Shown here piece after piece: positions 1 to 5,296 of a stretch of 6,294 nucleotides of DNA (position 1 is the first letter of the stretch; each line of letters begins with the position of its first letter). A program made the translations under genes and the position numbers. The notes below the pieces were generated by a model. That model was given only the letters and a program-made list of their open reading frames with translations, had not been told where the DNA came from and made no database searches. The DNA comes from Candidatus Zixiibacteriota bacterium (GTDB lineage: Bacteria > Zixibacteria > MSB-5A5 > GN15 > FEB-12). The stretch spans positions 1-6,294 of the forward strand of contig JAMPYH010000168.1 in the NCBI GenBank assembly GCA_023700785.1, read 5' to 3'.

Positions 1-249
1 CAGTGGGGAAACTCGGTGGTCGTGATAGACCCGGCGACCAAAGTGGTATTGGCGAATATTCCGTTCGGCACGCCACTGTCTTTCGGTGTCAATATCTCCG
101 ATGATGATAGCCGCGCGTATGTCGCGTGTGCCAACGCGCCGGGCGAACGCGGGAGGGTCTATGTTATCGACACCCAGTCATTCAATAAAGTCGATTCGCT
201 GTTAGTGGGGAAAAATCCCTACATGGCGCATTACCATGCGGGTCATTAG
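1..249 (+). CDS. C-terminal fragment of a YVTN/YncE-like beta-propeller protein
   Basis: The reading frame is open from the first base and ends at TAG 247-249, so the start lies outside the window; 82 codons are visible. The protein shows two strand-rich units of the YVTN/YncE seven-bladed propeller type: 'SVVVIDPATKVVLANIPFG' and later 'RVYVIDTQSFNKVDSLLVG', each a 'V.VID..t..v...i.vG' blade, with an 'ISDDDSRAYVAC' stretch between them that matches the usual 'spDG..lYVa' strand. It stops shortly after the last blade with a His-rich end (MAHYHAGH). Proteins of this family are usually exported and their ligands are mostly unknown, so no specific function can be given. An internal GTG at base 16 should not be taken as the true start because the fold is already in progress before it. 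It converges on the minus-strand FG-GAP gene, with 6 bases between the stop codons. Confidence 0.8.
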   Translation, partial: QWGNSVVVIDPATKVVLANIPFGTPLSFGVNISDDDSRAYVACANAPGERGRVYVIDTQSFNKVDSLLVGKNPYMAHYHAGH

Positions 250-255
250 CGCAAC

Positions 256-2253
256 TTAGCGGCAATCGGGCAGTGGAAATGAGCTGGTCAGGTAACTGAT
301 CAGATAGATCAGGTCTCCCAGATCGACAGTCGCGCGGCTGATCTCGAACAGGTCTGCTTCGCTTGGACATCCCAGGTCAGCCGGCGCTTCGGGCGGCATC
401 AGGTAGTTAATAAGGCGCGACAGATCGCTCAGATCAACCAGATCATCCGGGCTCAAGTTGACATTACCACGAGTGCCAACACAGCAGATCCCGTCGTTGA
501 GATAGAAATTCAGCCCGCCATCCCCTTCGCCGGTAAACAGATCAAGATCTCCGTCTGAGTCGATATCAACAGGTCGCACGACTGTTCGGGTGCCGTCATC
601 AGCACCCGGAAGCTCTGTATTCTGCTCTATGAGTGTAAGCGAATCGGGAAAAGCGCCCACCGCAGCGGTATTGCGAAAGAGCTTTAGCCCGATACCGTTT
701 CCACCCAGGATCAAGTCAACGCGGCCGTCTCCATCCCAGTCCAGAATCGACGGCACGGCAAAGGCACTCGTGCTATCGATCGGAAGCAAATTCGCGGTCT
801 GAAGGGTCAGCACAGGAGCGCCAACTGTCCCGGTATTGGCGTAAAGCCGGACGTTCGCCCGGCTGTTAAAGTCCCACTCCCCTACCAGCAGCTCAAGCAG
901 ACCGTCATTATTCAGATCAACAGGAATCGGTATCGCGAGCTGGTCAACTTTGATGCCGCCAAGTTGAGCGTCAATCTTGACCGGCTCAAAACTCGACGCC
1001 GAACCGTCGTTGCGCCAATACTCGACTCTTCCGGCATTGGTGCCGATCAGCAGGTCGAGATCGTTGTCGCTATCCCAATCCACCAGCACTGGAGCTGAAA
1101 AAAGAACCGTAGAGATGTTTTTAAAAGTGTCGGTAACATGCTGGTAGGCTGGAGCGACCGCGGTTCCCGTGTTTTCATAGTAGGTCACACGGCCGGTAGA
1201 GCCGCCGATAAGCAGATCCTGGTCGCCGTCGTTATCGAGGTCACCGAAGGTCGGGACTGCGCCGGAGCCGATATCGACTGTTCCGAAGACATTGCTGTCG
1301 GTCAGGTTGAACGTCGCGACAATCTCATTGCCGACATTCTCATAGTAGCGGAGATTATGCAGATCGGTGGCGCCGGCGATCCCGAGGATCAGGTCGAGGT
1401 CGTTGTCGTTGTCGAGATCGGCAAACGACGTATGGTTGAATCCCGGCGTCGGGGCCCCGAGATAGTTTTCGGTCTGGTAGGTAAGTTCCGATATTTGCGC
1501 TGTTCCGAGATTGGCGAAGTAGTAGAGATTGGGATTAAAGTAATCCCCGTAAAAGAGGTCGAGGTCGCCATCAGTGTCGATATCGACGAACTGGAGGGCG
1601 GAAAAACCGTGCCGAATGTTCGCCGCCGCGTTGCCGCGCGGAAAGGCGAGGACCGAATCGTAAGCGTCGGTTATGAACTGAAATAACGGCGCGCCGAGGG
1701 TACCGTCGTTGCGATAGAACTCCAATAGACCGCTGGGAGCGCCAAAGAAGAAATCGAGATCGAGGTCGCCATCAATATCCGCAAACGCCGGGGTATTAAA
1801 CGCGCCAACCAAAAAGCCGGCAAAAGCGGTATCTTCAAGCTCGAAAGATATCCGGTCGCCAACAGTGGTATTGCGCCAGAACGCGACTTTGGCGTTGCGA
1901 GGGTCGCAGAAGAGATCGAGGTCGTTGTCCGCATCGATATCCGCGAAGAGATGCCAGGTGCCGATATCGATCCCGCCCAGCCGCTCGGTGACGGGGGTCC
2001 AGACCGGCGCGGCTTGGGTACCGGTGTTGCGGAAATAGGCCAGCTTCCCCGCGCCATCGCCGATGAACAGGTCGGCAAGACCATCGCGGTCGAAATCTAC
2101 CAGTGACGGCTTGGGGCCGTTGATCCCTCCCCAGAAAGGCATAGGAATCGGCTGACCGGATCGGCTGACCGGAAACGGCGAGTACTGCTTTTCATAGCCG
2201 GCTCGGGCGGTGGCGGTCAGGGTCAGCATGAGTATCAGCAGCAGTCGAGGCAT
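256..2253 (-). CDS. Secreted FG-GAP/VCBS repeat protein with dockerin-like tail
   Basis: A complete 665-residue protein, ATG at 2253-2251 and TAA at 258-256. Residues 1-18 form a signal peptide (MPR, Leu/Met-rich core, probable cleavage after ATARA), so it is exported. The body carries ten Asp-rich Ca-binding loops of FG-GAP/VCBS type (D.D.D...D followed by L.IG), starting near residues 53, 105, 159, 224, 279, 338, 392, 446, 505 and 563, about 52-65 residues apart. Most are followed by an aromatic strand ending in '(Y/F)..N.G' (for example YFRNTGT, YYENTGT). This predicts integrin-alpha-like propeller blades. Residues 590-665 are a dockerin-like tail: CCVG, then two helices (VDLSDLSRLINYL and VDLGDLIYLISYL), with Cys 629 and Cys 664. 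Such tails usually anchor or tether secreted proteins, but the partner is not visible. The eighth motif is degenerate (DLNNDGLLE). A 13-base tandem duplication lies in codons 27-36. Function is unknown; adhesion or surface binding is a guess. Confidence 0.9.
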   Translation of the reverse strand: MPRLLLILMLTLTATARAGYEKQYSPFPVSRSGQPIPMPFWGGINGPKPSLVDFDRDGLADLFIGDGAGKLAYFRNTGTQAAPVWTPVTERLGGIDIGTWHLFADIDADNDLDLFCDPRNAKVAFWRNTTVGDRISFELEDTAFAGFLVGAFNTPAFADIDGDLDLDFFFGAPSGLLEFYRNDGTLGAPLFQFITDAYDSVLAFPRGNAAANIRHGFSALQFVDIDTDGDLDLFYGDYFNPNLYYFANLGTAQISELTYQTENYLGAPTPGFNHTSFADLDNDNDLDLILGIAGATDLHNLRYYENVGNEIVATFNLTDSNVFGTVDIGSGAVPTFGDLDNDGDQDLLIGGSTGRVTYYENTGTAVAPAYQHVTDTFKNISTVLFSAPVLVDWDSDNDLDLLIGTNAGRVEYWRNDGSASSFEPVKIDAQLGGIKVDQLAIPIPVDLNNDGLLELLVGEWDFNSRANVRLYANTGTVGAPVLTLQTANLLPIDSTSAFAVPSILDWDGDGRVDLILGGNGIGLKLFRNTAAVGAFPDSLTLIEQNTELPGADDGTRTVVRPVDIDSDGDLDLFTGEGDGGLNFYLNDGICCVGTRGNVNLSPDDLVDLSDLSRLINYLMPPEAPADLGCPSEADLFEISRATVDLGDLIYLISYLTSSFPLPDCR
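259..486 (-). other. Dockerin-like C-terminal domain (two helical repeats)
   Basis: This sub-region encodes residues 590-665 of the FG-GAP protein. The first half reads CCVG...GNVNLSPDDLVDLSDLSRLINYL and the second ADLFEISRATVDLGDLIYLISYL. Both end in the 'VDL.DL..LI.YL' helix typical of type I dockerin repeats. The Ca-binding part is weak: the first loop has Gly-Asn-Val-Asn where Gly-Asp-Val-Asn would be usual, and the second has Leu-Phe-Glu-Ile where an Asn/Gly-rich loop would be expected. The helices are clear; Ca binding by the second repeat is doubtful. Confidence 0.65.
2148..2173. repeat. Perfect 13-bp tandem duplication within the FG-GAP gene
   Basis: The 13-mer TCGGCTGACCGGA occurs twice back to back (2148-2160 and 2161-2173). 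It lies in codons 27-36 of the minus-strand gene, just after the signal peptide. Because 13 is not a multiple of three, the two copies are read in different frames (P-V-S-R, then S-G-Q-P). Loss or gain of one copy would shift the frame of the rest of the protein. Confidence 0.9.
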
Positions 2254-2268
2254 TGCTTGAATGTGGCT

Positions 2269-2274
2269 ATCCTT
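2269..2274 (-). promoter_or_regulatory. Candidate ribosome binding site of the FG-GAP gene, unusually far from ATG
   Basis: On the minus strand AAGGAT (2274 to 2269) is the only purine-rich Shine-Dalgarno-like site near the start. It lies 15 bases before the ATG at 2253, longer than the usual 5-9. It sits 6 bases before an in-frame ATT (2262-2260). A stop codon (TAA, 2277-2275) closes the frame just upstream, so the start must be the ATG or, less likely, that ATT. Confidence 0.45.
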
Positions 2275-2303
2275 TTACGGGTCAAAATAGTACAGGTAGT
2301 CTC

Positions 2304-2331
2304 AATATAGGGCCGGAGCCTGAAAACGCAA
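2304..2331 (-). promoter_or_regulatory. Putative sigma70-type promoter for the FG-GAP gene
   Basis: Reading the minus strand, TTGCGT (2331-2326) is followed after 16 bases by TATATT (2309-2304). Transcription would start near 2297 and give a leader of about 44 bases before the ATG at 2253. The -10 is good, while the -35 matches only the TTG core. Sigma preference in this lineage is not known, so this is a pattern-based call. Confidence 0.4.
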
Positions 2332-2343
2332 TCTTCTGAGTAC

Positions 2344-2373
2344 TTGTCAGATGGTTTGATTTCACCCTATATT
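2344..2373 (+). promoter_or_regulatory. Putative sigma70-type promoter for the phoB-phoR-like operon
   Basis: TTGTCA (2344-2349) and TATATT (2368-2373) are separated by 18 bases, with a predicted transcription start near 2380 and a leader of about 113 bases to the regulator ATG. The -10 region CCCTATATT is identical to that of the opposing promoter but inverted. The PHO-box-like repeats lie just downstream of this start. They would therefore either modulate this promoter from below or serve a second promoter; TGTTACATT at 2446-2454 resembles an extended -10. Confidence 0.45.
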
Positions 2374-2387
2374 AATAGTAGAGCATG

Positions 2388-2430
2388 CTACCAGACTCTT
2401 ATACCATTCTAACACAAAGCGAACAAACAG
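2388..2430 (+). promoter_or_regulatory. PHO-box-like direct repeats upstream of the response regulator
   Basis: CTAACA at 2409-2414 is followed 11 bases later by CGAACA at 2420-2425. Weaker copies appear above it (CTTATA at 2398-2403, CTACCA at 2388-2393), giving roughly 10-11-base steps. Direct repeats with an 11-base step are the known arrangement for PhoB/PhoP-type winged-helix regulators (E. coli CTGTCAT repeats, B. subtilis TT(A/C/T)ACA repeats). CTAACA is also repeated before the porin gene. Two sites are clear and two are marginal. Confidence 0.4.
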
Positions 2431-2492
2431 ACGCTCGTTTATCGCTGTTACATTCGGCGATGGGCCGGACAACCGAATAAAGCGAGGGCAAA

Positions 2493-3179
2493 ATGGCAAA
2501 AGAGAGCGTGCTGATCATCGAGGACGAAGAAGATATCCGCGAACTGGTCAATTATAACCTGAGCAAGGAAGGTTACCAGACGACCGCGGTGGAATCCGGC
2601 GAAGAAGGATTCAAGACCGCAAAATCCAAACAGCCGAACCTGATCGTGCTCGACCTGATGCTTCCCGGGATGGATGGTCTGGAGATCTGCAAGCTATTGA
2701 AAGCTGATCCCAAAACCCAGCATATCCCGATCGTGATGCTGACGGCCAAGGGGGAAGAATCTGATGTCGTCACCGGGCTGGAACTCGGCGCGGATGATTA
2801 CCTGACCAAACCGTTCAGCCCAAAAGTGCTGGTAGCGCGCATCCGGACGATCCTCCGGCGCAAATCCAAAACCGAGGCGGGAGATGACGCGGTGCTGGCG
2901 ATCAACGAAATGACGATCCATCCCGGCCGCCATGAAGTGCTGATCAAGGGGAAACAGACCGAGTTGACATTAACCGAGTTTAAGATACTACATCTATTGG
3001 CTCGCAGACCCGGCTGGGTATTTACACGCTACCAGATCGTGAATGAGATACGAGGGGATGAAGTATTGGTGACTGACCGCTCGGTCGATGTGCAAATAGT
3101 GGGACTTCGACGGAAACTCGGGCCGCACGGCAAGAATATCGAGACCGTTCGAGGAGTTGGCTACCGCTTCAAGGAGTGA
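2493..3179 (+). CDS. phoB: OmpR/PhoB-family response regulator, probable PhoB
   Basis: A 228-residue transcriptional regulator, the usual length for PhoB/OmpR proteins. Residues 5-118 are a receiver domain with the acidic pair E10/D11, phospho-acceptor D54 (in LIVLDLMLPGMDG), T84 (MLTAKG), Y103 and K106 followed by PF. Residues about 132-228 are a winged-helix DNA-binding domain with the LTLTEFKILHLL turn, the recognition region DRSVDVQIVGLRRKLG and the ending ETVRGVGYRF. Phosphorylation by the downstream kinase should promote dimerisation and binding to direct-repeat DNA. The ATG is preceded by GAGGG (2484-2488). The gene is followed after one base by the kinase, so the pair is surely co-transcribed. 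The PhoB name rests on sequence style, the PhoR-like partner and a Porin O/P-like gene next door; another OmpR-family specificity is possible. Confidence 0.93.
   Translation: MAKESVLIIEDEEDIRELVNYNLSKEGYQTTAVESGEEGFKTAKSKQPNLIVLDLMLPGMDGLEICKLLKADPKTQHIPIVMLTAKGEESDVVTGLELGADDYLTKPFSPKVLVARIRTILRRKSKTEAGDDAVLAINEMTIHPGRHEVLIKGKQTELTLTEFKILHLLARRPGWVFTRYQIVNEIRGDEVLVTDRSVDVQIVGLRRKLGPHGKNIETVRGVGYRFKE
3171..3176 (+). promoter_or_regulatory. Ribosome binding site that fixes the kinase start
   Basis: AAGGAG lies inside the last codons of the response regulator and 4 bases before ATG 3181. It supports ATG 3181 as the kinase start rather than the upstream in-frame TTG at 3157, and suggests translational coupling across the TGA-G-ATG junction. 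Confidence 0.75.
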
Positions 3180-3180
3180 G

Positions 3181-4971
3181 ATGCCGAGAAAGCGAGTACT
3201 GTGGCAACTCTACCCATCGTATCTGCTGATCATGTTGATCTCGCTGATAGCGGTAGCCTGGTACGCGTCCCGCTCGCTCCGCCAATTTTACTTTGATCAG
3301 ACTGCCCATGATCTTGAGGTTCGCGCCACGCTGGTGGCGAATCGGGCGGAACAATTCCCAATTCCAGCCTTGACGCCAACCGACAGTCTGGCGCTCCAGT
3401 CGCTGATCGCGGCTCTTGGCCGGGCTACTTCCACCCGGCTCACCATCATCGCGCTCTCCGGCAGAGTCATCGCCGAATCGAGCGAGCCGGCGTCGGAGTG
3501 GCAGACGCAGTTGAGTAATCCCGAGTTTGTCGCGGCAAGGGCGGGGCGAACCGGCTATGACGCTCGCTTCGGCCGGTCGTTTGATCAGGAAGTGATGCAT
3601 GTCGCCGTGCCGCTCCAGCGCAATAGCACGGTTGTCGCGGTGGTCAGGGCATCGGTCCCCATCGGCTTCATTGAGGACGCGCTCTGGGAGATCCGGATCA
3701 AGATAGGCGTCGGGGCGCTATTGATCGGCCTGATCTCGGCGGCGGTCAGCCTCTGGGTATCACGTCGGATCAGCCGACCGATCCAGGATCTTCGCGATGG
3801 CGCGGAGCGGTTTGCCGCGGGGGATTTCTCCAGCCGCCTGCCGGTCGCGGATTCCGAGGAGATCGGCGGCCTGGCCGAGTCGATGAATGTGATGGCGATC
3901 CAGCTTGATGACCGGATCAAGACCATCACCCGCCAGCGGAACGAACAGGATGTTATCCTGGCCAGCATGATCGAGGGAGTGATCGCGGTCGATAGAGACG
4001 AGCGGCTGATCATCATCAATCGCGCGGCGGCGCATCTGCTGGATGTAAAACCGGATGAAGCGCGGGGACGGATAATCCAGGAAGTGGTGCGCAACACCGA
4101 CCTGATCAGGTTGATCACCCGGACACTCGCCAGCCGCGAGCCGGTCGAAGGCGAGATCGTCCTGACCGAGAGCGGCGAGCAGTTTCTCGAGGCGCATGGC
4201 ACACTGTTGCGGGATTCGTCGGGAGTCTCCATCGGCGCGCTGCTGGTCTTCCATGATATTACGCGGCTGCGAAAACTGGAACATGTCCGGCGCGAGTTTG
4301 TCGCCAATGTCTCACATGAGCTGAAAACGCCGATCACGTCGATAAAAGGATTTGTAGAAACACTGCAGGACGGCGCGGTCGATCAGCCCGAGGATGCCCG
4401 GAGATTCCTGGGGATCATTACCCGGCAGGTTGACCGGCTGAACTCGATCATCGAGGATCTGCTGTCGCTGTCACGCATCGAGCAGGAAGCGGGGCGTTCC
4501 GAGATCCCGATAGAGTCAGGCTCCATTTTCGAAGTGCTGAGCGCGGCGATCCAGTCCTGCTCGCGCAAAGCCGCTGAAACGAAGATGCAGATCGACCTGC
4601 GGTGCGATCAGGATCTTCGCGCGCCGATCAACGCTCCGCTTTTGGAACAGGCGGTGGTCAACCTGATCGACAACGCCATCAAGTATTCCGAAGCATCAAC
4701 GACCATCGAAATCCGGGCGTTCTACGCAAATTCGGAAGTTACGATTGACGTACGCGACCAGGGCCGCGGTATCAGCCGAGAACATCTTCCCCGCATATGG
4801 GAGCGGTTCTATCGGGTGGACGCGGCCCGCTCACGCGCGATGGGGGGCACCGGGCTCGGTTTGGCGATCACCAAACATATTGTGCTGGCGCATAACGGAC
4901 GAGTCTCGGTCGAAAGTGAGCCGGGAGTCGGTTCAACCTTCAGAATCCAGATACCGGCCAACCGCTTATAG
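3181..4971 (+). CDS. phoR: Membrane sensor histidine kinase with HAMP and PAS, probable PhoR
   Basis: A 596-residue kinase starting at ATG 3181; the in-frame TTG at 3157 would add eight residues inside the regulator gene and is less likely. Domain order: basic N-terminus, membrane segment about 11-29, extracytoplasmic sensor about 30-172, membrane segment about 173-195, HAMP linker about 196-250 (ISRPIQDL), PAS about 255-362 (SMIEGVIAVDRDERLIIIN), HisKA with phospho-acceptor H379 (FVANVSHELKTPITSIKGF), and a HATPase domain. The ATPase shows N494/N498 (VVNLIDNAIKYS), D526 (DQGRGIS), F543 (ERFYRVD) and the glycine lid 555-560 (GGTGLGLAI). All catalytic residues are present. The H-box region and sensor-HAMP-PAS order match the longer PhoR kinases (Bacillus type) rather than the shorter enterobacterial form. 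It should phosphorylate the adjacent regulator; phosphate limitation as the signal is inferred from family and context. Confidence 0.93.
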   Translation: MPRKRVLWQLYPSYLLIMLISLIAVAWYASRSLRQFYFDQTAHDLEVRATLVANRAEQFPIPALTPTDSLALQSLIAALGRATSTRLTIIALSGRVIAESSEPASEWQTQLSNPEFVAARAGRTGYDARFGRSFDQEVMHVAVPLQRNSTVVAVVRASVPIGFIEDALWEIRIKIGVGALLIGLISAAVSLWVSRRISRPIQDLRDGAERFAAGDFSSRLPVADSEEIGGLAESMNVMAIQLDDRIKTITRQRNEQDVILASMIEGVIAVDRDERLIIINRAAAHLLDVKPDEARGRIIQEVVRNTDLIRLITRTLASREPVEGEIVLTESGEQFLEAHGTLLRDSSGVSIGALLVFHDITRLRKLEHVRREFVANVSHELKTPITSIKGFVETLQDGAVDQPEDARRFLGIITRQVDRLNSIIEDLLSLSRIEQEAGRSEIPIESGSIFEVLSAAIQSCSRKAAETKMQIDLRCDQDLRAPINAPLLEQAVVNLIDNAIKYSEASTTIEIRAFYANSEVTIDVRDQGRGISREHLPRIWERFYRVDAARSRAMGGTGLGLAITKHIVLAHNGRVSVESEPGVGSTFRIQIPANRL

Positions 4972-5027
4972 CGTTATCCACATTCTCCTCCAGGAAATAT
5001 CGGATCTCCCGCGATCTCTCCCGCATA

Positions 5028-5062
5028 CTAACAATTAGCTTGTCACTAACAATCTCCTAACA
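5028..5062 (+). promoter_or_regulatory. CTAACA repeats, putative PHO-box, upstream of the porin
   Basis: CTAACA occurs exactly three times, at 5028-5033, 5046-5051 and 5057-5062. The last two are 11 bases apart, the step used by PhoB/PhoP-family dimers; the first is 18 bases upstream and out of that phase. The first two copies share a longer word, ACTAACAAT. CTAACA differs by one base from the B. subtilis TTAACA half-site and agrees with the C, T, C and A of the E. coli CTGTCA half-site. No good -10 hexamer is visible at the expected distance downstream. Confidence 0.45.
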
Positions 5063-5145
5063 TTGAACCGGTTTTCTTTCACTGTCGGCAAGCGGGAACG
5101 AGTATCTCGCGAGCTGTCAGTGGGAAGAGACACGGATCAATTGCG

Positions 5146-5179
5146 GAGTCGTTCGCTTGAGGTGAGCTTGCGAAGACTC
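5146..5179 (+). other. Hairpin in the porin mRNA leader
   Basis: GAGTC (5146-5150) pairs with GACTC (5175-5179) and TTCGC (5152-5156) with GCGAA (5170-5174). This gives a 10-base-pair stem with a single bulged G at 5151 and a 13-base loop. The loop contains GAGGTGAG, which resembles a ribosome binding site. No U-run follows, so it is not a terminator. It could be a leader structure or chance. Confidence 0.4.
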
Positions 5180-5296
5180 GACCCGATGGGCGGTATCACG
5201 CTCGTTTCTCCCGCTGCTGTTGGAAAAGTCAACTTGGGGAACAAGGCACTTTCAACCGCGATCCGTCGCACGGACGCAGGAGAATGAAGAGCGATT

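Larger units (their letters stand above)
4972..5296 (+). other. Gene-free leader between the kinase and porin genes
   Basis: These 325 bases contain no convincing gene. From left to right there is an imperfect tandem repeat GATCTCCCGC/GATCTCTCCCGC (5003-5024), the CTAACA repeats (5028-5062), a palindrome AACCGGTT (5066-5073), a strong hairpin (5146-5179) and the porin ribosome binding site. No U-tract terminator follows the kinase, so some read-through into the porin gene is possible. If transcription starts just after the repeats, the porin mRNA has an untranslated leader of roughly 220 bases, unusually long for a simple structural gene. Confidence 0.6.

Noticed and set aside
1138..1686. A 182-codon open frame on the plus strand opposite the FG-GAP gene
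   Set aside because: It is antisense to repeated Asp codons; GAT/GAC runs read in reverse give Ile/Val-rich protein (VVVVVEIG, ISVDIDELEG). It has no ribosome binding site or known domain and is explained by the repeats in the real gene.
3157..3180. Upstream TTG start for the histidine kinase
   Set aside because: It would overlap the regulator gene and add eight residues with no family support. ATG 3181 has AAGGAG four bases away and a normal basic N-terminus.
3585..4337. A 250-codon minus-strand frame inside the kinase gene
   Set aside because: It is a Ser/Arg-rich shadow of a kinase gene whose plus-strand frame has every conserved motif.
4963..4973. CGCT-TAT-AGCG hairpin at the kinase stop codon as a terminator
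   Set aside because: The stem is only four base pairs and no U-run follows.
5003..5024. GATCTCCCGC/GATCTCTCCCGC tandem repeat as a regulator site
   Set aside because: The copies differ by a 2-base insertion, occur only once in the window and match no known operator; noted only as a leader feature.
4745..5038. A plus-strand frame overlapping the kinase end and running into the leader
   Set aside because: Most of it is the +1 shadow of the HATPase domain; it has no ribosome binding site and no recognisable domain.
5063..5287. A 74-codon frame with TTG start in the porin leader as a real gene
   Set aside because: It has no ribosome binding site, starts within the CTAACA repeats, is rich in Arg with no motif, and the region is better explained as leader. 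Only the last 33 codons from ATG 5186 are mentioned as a possible short frame.
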